From the NCBI RefSeq assembly GCF_949987515.2, contig NC_082703.1:12114680-12178679 (forward strand): 64,000 bases of DNA, given 5' to 3'. This stretch comes from Delphinus delphis (lineage: Eukaryota > Chordata > Mammalia > Artiodactyla > Delphinidae). The notes under the pieces are model-generated. The model was not told where the DNA came from. It made no database searches and was given only the letters and a program-made list of their open reading frames with translations. Position numbers and translations under genes: made by a program. Of this stretch, positions 22,780 to 34,240 are shown in pieces. The stretch's first letter is position 1, and the number at the start of each line of letters is the position of its first letter.

Positions 22780-22980
22780 AAGAGTGTCCAGACAGAGGGA
22801 ACAGCCTGTGCAAAGGGGAGAGCATGGCGAATACTCAGGACAGGAGGAAAGCTGGTGAGCCCAGAGTGGGGAGAGCTGAGTGAGGTAGGCAGGGGAGGGA
22901 CGTCAGGGCTGCGCGGGCCATGTAGGCTGTGTTATGCTGTATTGGGATTAGAGATGTAAGTTTTTTTAGAGGTTTTTAAA
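22780..22980 (-). mobile_element. L2 LINE remnant
   Basis: 'agcctgtgcaaaggggagag' and 'gccatgtaggctgtgttat' match the reverse of L2 as remembered; diverged and with approximate ends. Confidence 0.45.
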
Positions 22981-23038
22981 TATCAGGTATCTCTCATGAC
23001 TAATAAAAAGTTTATTAGTGTACCTGATAAAAAAAATT

Positions 23039-23040
23039 GT

Positions 23041-23076
<36 letters not shown>
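23039..23076 (+). repeat. (TG)n microsatellite in the last GSR intron
   Basis: About 19 TG units with one GTGA interruption, ending 93 bp before the GSR last-exon acceptor (exon starts 23170). Transcribed as a UG repeat in GSR pre-mRNA. Confidence 0.95.
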
Positions 23077-23078
<2 letters not shown>

Positions 23079-23169
23079 ACCTAGAAGGAGATTTATTACA
23101 AGGAGCTGGCTCATACAATTATGGAGATAAAAATTTTTACTTGAAGGATTTTTGTCTTTTCTGTCACAG

Positions 23170-23319
23170 GTGGTTGGGATCCACATGCAGGGAATTGGAT
23201 GTGATGAAATGCTGCAGGGTTTTGCGGTCGCAGTAAAAATGGGAGCAACAAAATCCGACTTCGATAACACTGTTGCCATTCATCCTACCTCTTCAGAAGA
23301 ACTGGTCACCCTTCGTTGA
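23170..23319 (+). CDS. GSR: Glutathione reductase, last coding exon with catalytic His-Glu and stop
   Basis: Acceptor 'ctgtcacag' then 49 codons and a TGA at 23317-23319. It contains [18 protein letters not shown] and the C-terminal [12 protein letters not shown]. The His of HPTSSEE is the general acid/base of the partner subunit's active site (His511 on the 522 scale) and the Glu five residues later stabilises it; both are present. The C-terminus is identical to human as remembered. The first half reads IGCDEM where human has LGCDEM. Added exon lengths give 358 residues in this window, exactly the C-terminal 358 of 522, so no indel is needed. Confidence 0.97.
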   Translation: MVGIHMQGIGCDEMLQGFAVAVKMGATKSDFDNTVAIHPTSSEELVTLR

Positions 23320-24100
23320 GAACCCAGAGACTCGTATGGCCAGCAGCTGGACCACTAGACCTTCAGAAAGGAGCCAAATCATCACGTTTACTTACCATTC
23401 CCATTGTATGTATTTCTTTATTGTAATCAGGATCTTCCAGTAGTGGAAATTTTCAGTAAACTTATTTATGTAATTAGAAATCTGTTTTGTTATCCAGGAT
23501 TGATTTTCATTTGATTACATCTCTCAATAATTACTATTTGTTTTATTAATAGCTCTGTGCTAGCTGTTTTTTGTTTTGTTTTAGCCTCATCCTAAGTATA
23601 AAACCATATGAAGTACAGTGAAATTAATGTACTTGAATGAATATCACTTGCTAATTTTTATAGAGGAAGATGACAGCTGCTCTTCACATTTAAATAATGC
23701 AAGTACAGAGTCATTTTTTTTTTTTTTTGAAGCCAGTACTGCGCTCTGCATATTACAAAGCTGCTGCAAGGATGTGAGTTTTCTCTAAAAGCATGTAACT
23801 TGCGAGGCCTGCCTCCTGTATTTTATTCTTTCTTTTGTTCTAAATGATTAAAAATGGTTTGTGTTACTTTTATGAGATGAAGTTCATCGAATTTGGGAAA
23901 GATTTGAGGACGCTGGTTGCACAAGTGAGAGGGACATGTTAGAAGTGATCCGTGTTTTCAGATGTACTTCAAAAGTCCTTTCCTCTGCTAAGAGTTCATA
24001 GTTCGGTGAATGATTTCAGTTTTTGTATGTATTCTTGTCATTTTATTTTTTGAAAACTATTTCCAAAAATCTGAAAATAAAATTACAGTCTTTTCTTCTT
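23320..24100 (+). other. GSR: GSR 3' untranslated region and polyadenylation site
   Basis: Sequence following the GSR stop, without recognisable SINE insertions, ending near an AATAAA hexamer at 24076-24081 that is followed within 15-25 bases by a T-rich stretch typical of a downstream element. A weaker ATTAAA lies around 23847. The exact cleavage position is inferred. Confidence 0.7.
24076..24081 (+). terminator. GSR: Polyadenylation signal AATAAA for GSR
   Basis: Canonical hexamer about 760 bp after the GSR stop codon, followed by 'cagtcttttcttctt', a T-rich context consistent with a cleavage/polyadenylation site. Assignment as the main site is inferred from position. Confidence 0.65.
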
Positions 24101-24326
24101 ATAAAATTTGTTATGAGTTTATGGGTAACAGTTCATTTTCTAAGAATATTTCACATAGAAGGGTCAGATGCCAATAGTGAGCTACCCTAAGTTGGCTTAA
24201 GACCTTATGGGGGAGAAAAGACATTTCACTTTTATAAATAAAGACCAGAGGTATAAAAGAAACATTTAGCAAATTTAATGGTTGAGTTGGAAGCACAGTC
24301 TAGAAATCATATAGGTTTTCATTTTG

Positions 24327-24543
24327 ATATTTATTTATTTATTTATTTTTTGCAGTACGCGGGCCTCTCACTGCTGTGGCCTCTCCTGTCGCGGAGCACA
24401 GGCTCCGGATGCGCAGGCTCAGTGGCCATGGCTCACGGGCCCAGCTGCTCCGCGGCATGTGGGATCTTCCCGGACCAGGGCATGAACCCGTGTCCCCTGC
24501 ATGGGCAGGTGGACTCTCAACCACTGCGCCACCAGGGAAGCCC
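24327..24543 (-). mobile_element. CHR SINE, full length
   Basis: (TTTA)n/T tail, gcagtacgcgggcctctcac to accagggaagccc, about 230 bp past the GSR polyadenylation signal. The G>A change in the tail creates ttttttgcag. Confidence 0.9.
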
Positions 24544-24978
24544 AAGTTTTTAGCATTTTATTTCCATTAGCCTTTACCAGCTACATAAGCTGGTTAAATT
24601 TTTCCATGGCTTTCAGCAGTGACTTAATGCTACTGACCTCTGTCATTAAGCTTTTACTGAATGTCTTTCTGGTTAGCCATGGCTAGGCTGCTGCACTGAC
24701 AAATTAAGTAAGTCCAGTTTCAAAGAAAGAAAAATACCACTGGTAACCAGGTAATGTAAATGTTGCAGCAAGCAAACAGGGTCTAAAAACCCGGACGTAG
24801 ACTGACATGACACTGCCCCCTCTCCTCCACCAGCCTAAAAGGTAGTGGACCATGGTCCTGAGCTCCACTGACCTGGTGGGTTTCTCACTCTGCACAGGGC
24901 CCAAGCTTTGGGTGTGATTCCAGAAGGAAAAAGGAGAGGGCCCAGCGGTCATGTGTACTCTCACACCATGTGTTTTTT

Positions 24979-25340
24979 TTCTTTTTTTTTTTTAAGTTAT
25001 TTTATTTTATTTTATTTATTTACTTATTTTTGGCTGCATTGGGTCTTCGTTGCAGCGCACGGGCTGTCTCTAGTTGCGGTGAGAGGGGGCTGCTCTTCGT
25101 TGCGGTGCACGGGCTTCTCACTGTGGTGGCTTCTCTTGTTGTGGAGCACAGGCTCCAGGCACATGGGCTTCAGTAGTTGTGGCACGTTGTGGCTCACGGG
25201 CTCTAGAGTGCAGGCTCAGTAGTTGTGGCGCACGGGCTTAGTTGCTCCATGGCATGTGGGATCTTCCCGGACCAGGGCTCGAACCCATGTCCCCTGCATT
25301 AGCAGGCAGACTCTTAACCACTGCACCACCAGGGAAGTCC
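24979..25340 (-). mobile_element. Long-form CHR SINE
   Basis: T/(TTTA) tail, 'tttttggctgcattgggtct', ends accagggaagtcc. Exact 16-bp TSD acaccatgtgtttttt at 24963-24978 and 25341-25356. Confidence 0.94.
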
Positions 25341-26079
25341 ACACCATGTGTTTTTTATCTCAGGAACCCTCTGCACTGCTTTTTTTCTGGTTCTGGAGTA
25401 AACCAACCTGGAAGTAACCTTTTCCAAGGGTGGGTCTTCGTTCTCATCAGTTCTCGGCTCAGTCCAGCCCGCAAGCTGATCTGACCCTTTGCCGCCTCCG
25501 TTCCACAAGGCACTGGGGAAGGAACAGGTACACAAGGCAGCACATTGTAGGTGCTCAGTAGATGTTTATCGGAGGAAAGGCATGGTACTTGCTTTCTTTG
25601 AATAACCATATAATCTAGAATAGGAGAAAAAATTCTACACAACGAACTGCAGTTCAAAGCAGTGCATTAAGCGTGGGGTGACCTTATGGTTTATTGACTA
25701 GGATGGGACACTTTGGGGAGTGAGGGGGCCACCGTTAATTAATTGGGACAGTAGACACAGATTTGTACTGTTGGAGGAAAATGGGACAGTGCCACCCTAG
25801 CGAGGCATTGGAGAGGTGGAAGTATACAAGTTCAGAGAAGGCAGAAAGTACCATTTTGCTGGGAGAACTGAAGAAGGCTATGAGAAGGAAAGAGGTCAGG
25901 TAAGATCTGGAATTTGGGGGTTGTGCAGGAGGTCAGAGCATGGGGCAGGCACAGTGGGGCAGACGTGGGCCACGTATCCATTGGGAATGATAGAGCTCAA
26001 CTTGGTTGGAGCGCAGGAGTATGTGATAGCCTTATATGGAGTGTTCTTCCCCACTTGTGAGCCTCATGATCTGGTTATA

Positions 26080-26480
26080 TATTGCCACATAACAAACTAC
26101 CTGGAAACTTAGTGGCTTAAAATAGCAATCATCATATCTCATGATTTTGTGGGTCAGAAATTGGAGCAGGACTGAGCTTGCAAGGATGATTCTTCTGTTG
26201 ATGTTGATAAAAATCACTTGGTGGTAGTCAACTGGAGGATGGGCTGGTCTAGAGAGTCTAAAACCGTCACCCACGTGTCAGGCACTTGGGCAAGGATGAC
26301 TGCCTGGAAGGCTGGCCTCAGCTGGGACTGTCAACCAGAGTTGCCCACGTGTGGCCTCTCCAGCATGGTCGTCTCCGAGTTAATGGACTTACGTGGAAGC
26401 TCAGGGCTCCCAGAGATCGTTCCGTGCTTCCTAGGCAACCGCTGCAAGCTTTATGACCTAACCTTGGAAGTTCTAGAATG
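26080..26480 (+). mobile_element. Ancient interspersed repeat (hAT/MER-like, class uncertain)
   Basis: 'ccacataacaaactacctgg', 'acttagtggcttaaaatagc' and 'tgtggcctctccagcatgg' recur in old mammalian repeats. Similar motifs appear at 32270 and 46737. Confidence 0.4.
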
Positions 26481-28259
26481 TCACTAATGCTAAGTGTTAT
26501 CAATTAAGCAAGTCACAAAGGATTTAAGAGGGAGTGAATTGGACTTCAGCTCTCAGTGGGAGGAGGGGTCAATTTGTGGTCACCTTTAATCACACACACT
26601 AACAGCAATCTACTCATTTTACAGGGCTTGACTAAAACCACCTTTGCGAAGACTTTTCTTTTGTGGTCTTATGCATGTATTATGTGTTCCCATAACACCT
26701 TGTCACATATGAGGTCTACACTCTGTGTTCATCTTGTGTATGTTACTTTCTACTTAGTGTCAATCATTTCTGTATTCTCTATTTCAGTTTCATAATATTC
26801 CTGGTATATCATACAGTAACTTTGGCTGCAAGAGGACAAAGGTTTGTTATTGTGTGATTTTTGACACTAGGATCTATAGTATAAAAAAGAGCCAACATTT
26901 TAATCCTTAACCTTTTTGAAAAATGGGTAGGCAGGATTTTCAGGTCTTCAACAAACTCTGCATGAATCTTTCCGTGAATCTGACCTCCTGGATATAAATG
27001 CAGAGCTGTAAGAGGTGGATATAGAAGATTTCCATTGTGCCCTACTCTAAGAAATACTATTTTATTGCCATTACCATTGATACAATAATTTAGCATGTTG
27101 ATTCATCAATCAAGACCACAGTCAACATTTTAAAGGTAAGAATAATTGTATACAGTCATTTCTGGGTTTTATATAGTGTATTTTAAGTGCTATTTAATGT
27201 GTTAGGAGCAGTTTCAAAAAATAAAAAGTGGTGGATGGTAGAGCTGGGGTTAAATCTAGATTTTACATAAAATTTTTATGCAAAGAATTTCCCTTTAAAG
27301 TTCTTTCTCTGTAAGTTGTGTAAGTAGACATTTGTCCTTTTTGCCTGTTCAACCTCAAGACTCCATAAGTTTGGGGAATGCCAACCTTGTGAGCCTTGGA
27401 GACAAAGCCCAGTTCCCCACATAGAACCCCAAAATGCTAGGTGCGTGACTTCTCAGGCTCCCTTGCAGCTAGGGAGGAGGCATATGACATAAGCTTGGCC
27501 AATCAGATGCACCCATTCCTGACTATTCAGAAACCAGTGACGCAAAGAAACAGGTATAGGAGAATCCATTCTAGTGGCAAGTGATGGCAGTTGTGGCAAT
27601 AATATCAAGGGGCAGCCTGGCGGCGGTCCCAGTGCCTGCCATGTTGGTTTCTAGCTACAATGATTACAACACCATGACAGCAATGCTGACCTCACTGGCC
27701 CATTTGAGAGTCATGGTTTTGGCCACTGTGTCTCTGGCTGCCTAACTTCTGAACCTGGGTCACCAGCCCTCCCAAAATTCTGTGAGGTAACGTACATAGT
27801 ATACCATTCCTTTGACTTAAATTAGCCCATGTCAATTTTCAGTGGTTCTCTAAGAACTGTGACTGATACAGTTTTATTTTCTTAAATTACAAGAAAGCTT
27901 ATCCACCTATTACAGCACTTGTGCATTGCCATTAAGTATGTGTCCATGTACCTGTCCTTTGCTCCTTTCAAAGCCAGGGAGCACGCCCTACACATCTTTG
28001 TACTGTGTGTTCCTCCTGTTTACTGCAGTGCCCAGTACTGTTGAATTGAATGACTGGGAGTAGTGGAAGATGACACTAGAAAATTAGGTTGTGATGTTTG
28101 GAGAGGACCTTGATAAATGGATGAAAAGATTAGCAATGAGGAATTATTGAAGACTGTGAAAGGAGGAAATGCCATCAAAGTGGGATTGGAAGTTGAAGGT
28201 GGAAATAGCAAGAAAGTAGAGACTTGGGTGGGGATGAGCAGTGAGGCTGTGTCTGTCTT

Positions 28260-28900
28260 TGTGTGAGTTCATAAAGGGCCTGGACTAGGGTGGTGGTAGT
28301 GGGAATGGAAAGGAACACGTGCAAGAAAATTTGCAATAGAAGAATCTGCAGAATTTGTGAACCGATTTGAGTCTGGGGCTTGAGGGAAAGGGAAGAGTCA
28401 AAACTAGCCCTGACCTTTCCAGCATGAGAGCTGGGAGAAGGATGATACCATTAATAGAAAGACCATTAATAAAATACCAAGACAGACAGAAACTGGTTGA
28501 AAGGGAGCAGGTGCTAAGTTTTAGACATGTTGAGTTTGTGGTCTCAGTAGGGATCTGGAAATAAAAAAGCTGGAATTTGGGAGAAAAGTCAGGACTAGGG
28601 AGACAGATTTGTGAATTACACGCCTGGAGGTCATAGTTAAAGCCACGAGTATATCCATGACCCTTAAGACAAGGAGTGTGAAGAGAGAGAAGAGGCCAGA
28701 GCATCAATAATGCCCACATTTAAGGGATGGATAAAGGGCGAAGGCCTTGGAGGAAAGGGACAGAATAGAAGTAAAGTCGTGGGGAAGGAGCTCCAGGAAG
28801 AGAGAGAAAAGGGTCTTAGGCCACTGAGCCTAAAGGCAGAAGAAAGTTCACAGCAGTGTCAGTGTTCTTCAGCCAAGGGCCACAGGAATCTCTGTCTTTG
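28260..28900 (-). mobile_element. L2 LINE remnant, antisense reverse-transcriptase region
   Basis: + strand 'ggactagggtggtggtagtg', 'gacatgttgagtttgtggtc' and 'gttaaagccacgagtatatc' fit reverse L2. The 144-codon minus-strand frame retains L2-like residues (FNYDLQACNSQICL...) but is degraded. Confidence 0.65.
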
Positions 28901-29665
28901 AACAAGGTGGGTTATTACTTGGTGGTGGTGAGGAGTGACATAGAGGGTTATGGGGCGTGTTAGTAAGAGTTCTTTCTGACAGAACCTATTATAGGATATG
29001 GGCTTTCACTGGGTATCTTTGGGGAGGGTCTCAGGAAGCAGAGGTTGGCTGTAGACTGATAGCAGAAAGCGGGGGGCAATTCTATGACTGGGTATTGCAG
29101 TGGGGCGGCAGCTCCCCTAACCCCCATTACTGATAATTGGTAAAGAAGCAGCATTAACTCATTCAGTAAGAGAGGGGATGTTTGGTATTTTGTGCTGCAC
29201 AGCAACCTTGTCTAAATCTATGAGATTTTTGTCCAACAGGAGAACGATATGGTTCAGCTGCGAGCCTCAGATCCATTCTCAGACATCAGGGCTGTTCTTT
29301 TCTTTCCCAGGAGGTTATTGGGGACTTTTGAGATTCCAATTTTAGTAGATTTGTAGGGAGAAAGAGCAAAATAAAAGTGGCTAAAAGGAGATTCCATGGT
29401 TGAGAAAGCAGCAACTTCAAACTACTCAGTCATTCAAAAGAATTCATTTTCTGCCTATTAAGGCCCATCTCTGAAGATAAGAAGATCGCTAGGGAGGGCT
29501 GGGTGAAACTATTTGAAGATGAAAAAAAAAATCTGTGTATTTTTCCTGAGGGGATGGAGCCAGTAACCAAGGAGGGAGGGGAATTGATGCTGACACAAGA
29601 GGTGATAATGGAAGGAATAGACTCTTTCACAACAAACCACAACAAACACTGAACATTTTTTAATG

Positions 29666-29789
29666 CCTCTTATTTTTTGGCCACACCATGCCGGCTTGTG
29701 GGATCCTCGTTCCCTGACCAGGGATCAAACCTGGGCCCTCGGCACAGTGGAAGCACGGAGTCCCAACACCTGGACCGCCAGGAAATCCT
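29666..29789 (-). mobile_element. CHR-type SINE, short form
   Basis: 'ttggccacaccatgccggct', 'ccctgaccagggatcaaac', ends ccgccaggaaatcct. Flanked by ttttaatgc copies. Confidence 0.85.
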
Positions 29790-30175
29790 CTTTTAATGCT
29801 TTTTAAGATGTCTTTTTTTTTTTTTTTCATTTTGTGTGGGCAAAAAGATCTGTTTGCTTCAAGATTAGGGATAATGATGTGTTTATCCTTATTAATGCCA
29901 TGCCAACCTCCGAGATAGATCCATGGTTCCTCAGATAGACAACCCCAAACTTGAACACTGGCCCCAATCTACCTTTCCAGCCTTATGTCCCATCTCAGAC
30001 TCCACATTCCAGCCAGACTGGCAGGACAACTCTTCCATCCTAGCCAACACCTTCTGTCTGGTAAAGATAGTGTATTCGCCAGTTCCAGCACCATCTCCTC
30101 TCATGGCCTCTTCTGGGTCTCTGCCTGTGCTATCCTGCACTTCCTTTCCATAGCGCTGACTCCTGTCTCCCGGCC

Positions 30176-30225
30176 AAAGCACATTCTCTGACGTCTTTCC
30201 AAAGCACATTCTCTGACCTCTTTCC
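30176..30225 (+). repeat. Two-copy 25-bp tandem repeat
   Basis: aaagcacattctctgacgtc-ctttcc type unit at 30176-30200 and 30201-30225 with one substitution, and the start of a third copy before the SINE tail. Confidence 0.9.
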
Positions 30226-30232
30226 AAAGCAC

Positions 30233-30352
30233 TTTTCTTTTTTTCTTTTGGCCTGGCCTCGGCTTGTGGGATCTTAGTTCCCCGACCAGGAATTGAACCT
30301 GGGCCCCAGTAGTGAAAGCACTGGTCCTAACCACTGGACCACCAGGGAATTC
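30233..30352 (-). mobile_element. CHR-type SINE, short form
   Basis: 'ttggcctggcctcggcttgt', 'ccccgaccaggaattgaacc', ends accagggaattcc. Weak flanking repeat aagca. Confidence 0.85.
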
Positions 30353-30599
30353 CATGAAGCATTTTGATTACCTTCTAGAGGACTTTTCACAGCCTGACTT
30401 GCACTCAAGATCTTTGTTAAACTCTTCGAAGACAGAAGCATGTTTTTTTTCACTCTAGTATTTGTTTATTCCTCCTCACACTCAAACATCACAGATGATA
30501 AACGTTTATTTGTGGGATCAAAGTACACCGGAGACAAGTGAATCAAATTATCCCAAAACATTAAACTTCTCCCTGTTGATAAAGTTAACACTTTTTGAC

Positions 30600-30735
30600 A
30601 GGTCTATCTATCATCTATCTATCTAGAGATTTCTCCAGTATACTGGTATCCAGTATATAGTATATACTATACATAGAAATAGAGATGTATCTATATAGAG
30701 CTCTCTCTCTTTCTGTATATATATCCTATAAATTA
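30600..30735 (+). repeat. (TATC)n and AT/TC-rich low-complexity region
   Basis: tctatctatcatctatctat followed by TATA-rich and (CT)n stretches. Confidence 0.75.
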
Positions 30736-31244
30736 ATGAGAAGCTGTTCATTTAAAGTAGGCAAAAGAAATGATCAGACCATTCACATAAATGAAAACTG
30801 AATGGCTGGTATACGAGAAAATGTTCAACTTCTCTAGCAATCAGGCAAATAAAAATGGGTATAGATGCCCATTAGGTTTAAAAAATATATGTCTGATGAT
30901 ATATTCTTCTACGTACATGGGTGCAGACCGTGGTGATTATCTGCTCAGTAATTACTCCCCTTCTTAGTTCTGTTGGCAAAACCTCAATTTTGTTCTAAAT
31001 TTCACTTTGCTTATTCATGCACTCAAAAAAGGCTACTCCCTTCCCACCCACAGAAAAATGAATCATGTTTGCCTGAGGTTGTCAGTGGTTTCTTTCCCTT
31101 TAATAGTGATTGGTTTAGGCAAAGGCATGAATCAATAACTTCATCCCGGCCAAGAGCTACCCAGGAGGAAGTCTGTTTGTGTGTCGAGGTAGGGGATCAG
31201 AGCTCTGGTAGAGGTTTTCTTTATCCATTAAAAGTGATACAGGG

Positions 31245-31463
31245 GGGCTTCCCTGGTGGCGCAGTGGTTGAGAGTCCGCCTGCCGATGCAGGGGACGTGG
31301 GTTCGTGCCCCGGTCCGGGAAGATCCCACATGCCGTGGAGCGGCTGGGCCCGTGAGCCATGGCCGCTGAGCCTGCGCATCCGGAGCCTGTGCTCCGCAAC
31401 TGGAGAGGCCACAACAGTAAGAGGCCCGCGTACCGTAAAAAAAAAAAAAAAAAAAAAAAAAAA
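31245..31463 (+). mobile_element. CHR SINE, full length
   Basis: gggcttccctggtggcgcag to gtaccgt-A27. The 185-codon frame across it is an artefact. No clean TSD. Confidence 0.93.
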
Positions 31464-31504
31464 GTTGTCTAGGCATTCTGTCAGTTCTCAGGCATTCATC
31501 CCCA

Positions 31505-32010
31505 CCACATTATGGAAACTGCCCTTGTGAAGGTCACCAATGACTATATGGTACGAAACCTAATGGTTAATTCTCAAGTCTCATCTAGCACGTCCTCCCA
31601 CCAGTATTTGACATTTGGTCAACATTTCCTTCTTGAAATATTTCTTCACTTGTCTTCTGGGACACCCACTCTTTCTTGGTTCTCTTTCTCTTCACTGCCC
31701 CCTTCTCAGCATCCTTGGTGGTCTTCCTTCGTGGGTCCTAGCGCTCAATCCTTGGCCTTCTTTTCTTCTCTATCTTCATTCACTCCCTAGATGAGCTGAT
31801 CCAGTTCCATGGCTTTAAGTACCGTCTCTAAACTAACTCCTATAGCCAACTGCCTACCCAACAGCTCCATCTAGGTAGCTAATAGGCATTGTCAACTTAA
31901 TGTGGTCAAATGAACTCACTTCCTCCTCCAAACCTGCTTCTTTCCCGGTGCTTGCCATCTCAGTACATGGATCACCGCTCACTCAGTTACTCAAAATAAA
32001 GATTTGTAGT
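31505..32010 (+). mobile_element. L2 LINE remnant, reverse-transcriptase region
   Basis: 'gtgaaggtcaccaatgacta', 'tcttctgggacacccactct' and 'gctgatccagttccatggct' follow L2 ORF2 order. The 92-codon frame at 31512 retains ALVKVTNDYM and TPTLSWFSFS, typical of the L2 RT, but lacks the catalytic segment. Confidence 0.75.
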
Positions 32011-32269
32011 CATCCTGGACTTCATTCTTTAAGTGAAAGTTTTTCTGATGGCTTATAATGAAGGCGCTGCCAGGCAAGGGGTTATTGGGACAACTCACTT
32101 TCATACTATGGACCCTAATTGAGAAAAGGATGGTGTTAAAGTAGAGAGAGACTAACTATAGATGTTGTGTGGGGAGATCAGTTGACTACTTAGGAAGAGT
32201 TTTGATGAAGTCAGTAGGACATAGGTTGGTATTTAGCTTTATGGGAGCAAAAGCTAAAAAGTTTCAGTG

Positions 32270-32620
32270 CATTCACACTCTGTCAGGCTAGGGATGAACT
32301 CAGTGGCTTTCAGCCATGAAGTTTATTTCTCATACATGCTACATGTCTATTGTGGATGGGCCATAGCTCTGCTCCATGTCATCTTCACTCCAGGATTGGG
32401 TTGACAAAGTGCCCCAATCTGGAATACGGCAGGGGAAAAGCAAGACGGTGAATCACAAGCTAGCTCTTAAATTAAAGCTTCTCCTTAGATGTTACACATG
32501 TCCATGAGCCAAAGCAAGTCACATGCCACGCCTATGTTTAGCAGGGTGGACAGTATAATCTTCCTTCAGGAAGAAGAGGTGAATCATTATGAACAATTAT
32601 ACAACCTACCACAGAGGCCA
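32270..32620 (+). mobile_element. Ancient interspersed repeat, class uncertain
   Basis: 'ctcagtggctttcagccatg', 'ctctgctccatgtcatcttc' and 'catgagccaaagcaagtcac' resemble an old hAT/MER-like family also suspected at 26080. Confidence 0.35.
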
Positions 32621-32782
32621 TTGGATTTGGCAATTGGGAAATCATCAGTGACCTTTGAAAAGAATTTAACTGGAGACTTGGGTTCTAATAATAAGAATAA
32701 CTATAATTTAGTGATTACCTGCTATAGTCCACATACTGTGGTGAGTTCTTTACATTTATTATTTCATGTAATCTTTGTTACG

Positions 32783-33212
32783 GGCTGCATGTTGGTGTCC
32801 CCCTCAAATTCATACATTGAAACGTAACCCCCAGTGGGATGGTATCGGGGGTAGGGTCTTTGGGAGGTAATTAGGTGGGTGGAAGCTTCATGGTCGGGTT
32901 AGTGCTTATTAGAAGAGACAGGACAGGGACTTCCCTGGCAGTCCAGTGGTTAAGACTCCGTGCCTCCACTGCAGGGGGCATGGGTTCGATCCCTGGTCAG
33001 GGAACTAAGATCCCACATGCCACATGGCATGGCCAAAAAATGAAAAAAAAAAAAAAAAGAGACAGGAGAGAGCTTGTTTCCCACCAGACACTGGTTCTTT
33101 TGCCACCTTGATCTTGGATTTTCCGGCCTCCAGAACTGTGAGAAAGAAATGTTTTTTGTTTAAGCCACCCAGTCTGTGGTAATTTGTTATAGCAGCCCAA
33201 TCTGAGATAATC
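32783..33212 (+). mobile_element. MLT1-type MaLR solo LTR, itself split by a SINE
   Basis: 'gggtctttgggaggtaatta' and, beyond the SINE, 'ccaccttgatcttggatttt', 'cctccagaactgtgagaaag', 'taagccacccagtctgtggt' are the MLT1 LTR landmarks in order. No internal viral genes are present. Confidence 0.85.
32925..33056 (+). mobile_element. CHR-type SINE, short form
   Basis: gggacttccctggcagtcca to 'catggcatggccaaaaaatg' + A(n). TSD aagagacagga at 32913-32923 and 33057-33067. Confidence 0.9.
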
Positions 33213-33812
33213 CTTTCCATTACAGGTGAGGAAATGCAGGTTTACAGAGATTAAATATTGGTTTAAGGTCATATGACTACTGGTAAGTGGTGGAGCAGAG
33301 ATTCAGGCCAGTTCTGGCTCCAAGGCCAGTATTTTAACCCCTGCAGATTGAAACTTATCAAGCAGAGGCAATAGCAATTTTTTTTTTGAGAAAGCTTGTG
33401 AGAGAGAGGATTGTAGGGTCACAGAATGTGCCAGCACAAAATATGCCACCTGGGCTTAAGGATTGTTTTGAGCTGAAGACAACTGAGGAGAAGCAGATAT
33501 AAGAAAAGCTCTCTGTCCTCCCCCTGTTTTGCCTAAAAGTAGGACATAAATTTGTGAAGGTGTGCCCCGTCCTCTCTCTACCAGGAAGGACAAAAGTTAA
33601 TCAATGGAGACAACCTTAGACCCTTCTCACCCCAGAGATGGCACCAGAGGAAGCTATATAACAAACTTTACTAACTAGCCCTTATCTTCCATTAGTTTCC
33701 CCAAATGTTTGCCTTTACACAGCTTACCACCCTAGAAACTCAACGTCATTTTTGCTCAAAATCTCATCACTTCTCTAAAAAAGTATTGTTCTTTTGTTAA
33801 GATGCTAAGTAA

Positions 33813-33940
33813 GAGAATTCCTTAGCAGTCCAGTGGTTAGGACTTTGCACTTTTACTGCTGAGGTGTGGGTTCAATCCCTGAATCCCTGGTCGGGGATGT
33901 AGAATCCCTCAAACCGTGGAGTGTGGCCAAAAAAAAAAAA
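33813..33940 (+). mobile_element. CHR-type SINE, short form
   Basis: gagaattccttagcagtcca to 'gagtgtggcc'-A(n). Exact TSD aagatgctaagtaa at 33799-33812 and 33941-33954. Contains a small 'aatccctg' duplication. Confidence 0.92.
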
Positions 33941-34001
33941 AAGATGCTAAGTAAGCTCTAGTTCTAACCACCCCTTCTTTGCGTTACTCATCTCTTGGTA
34001 C

Positions 34002-34002
<1 letters not shown>

Positions 34003-34047
<45 letters not shown>
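34003..34047 (+). repeat. (TG)n microsatellite
   Basis: About 22 uninterrupted TG units inside the LTR-like element. Confidence 0.95.
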
Positions 34048-34048
<1 letters not shown>

Positions 34049-34240
34049 GCACATGCTAATAAACTTCTGTTTGCTTTTCTCTTGTTAGTCTTGTTAGTCT
34101 GCCTTTTGTTAGTCTAATTAGAGGGCCCGAGCCTGAGAATTTAAGATGGATTGAGAGGAAAAAGACTGTTTTCTTCCCTCACGGGATGAATGCTTGAGAC
34201 AGAAGCGGATTGGGCAGCCTGCATCAGAAAGCCGGGCAAA

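Larger units (their letters stand above)
32690..33345 (-). mobile_element. MIR SINE split by a MaLR LTR
   Basis: Left half 'gtgagttctttacatttatt' at 32740 and right half 'acaggtgaggaaatgcaggt' ... 'ctactggtaagtggtggagc' from 33223 are consecutive parts of one reverse MIR. Confidence 0.7.
33385..34150 (+). mobile_element. ERVL-like solo LTR remnant
   Basis: 'gcctaaaagtaggacataaa', 'aagatgctaagtaagctcta' (split by a SINE), AATAAA at 34058-34063 and 'cttttctcttgttagtc' resemble an ERVL-class LTR with its polyadenylation signal. No coding remnant. Family uncertain. Confidence 0.5.

Noticed and set aside
28285..28719. 144-codon minus-strand open frame
   Set aside because: Degraded L2 reverse-transcriptase sequence.
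30973..31530. 185-codon plus-strand open frame
   Set aside because: Its second half is the translated CHR SINE (GAVVESPPADAGD...) that recurs in many places.
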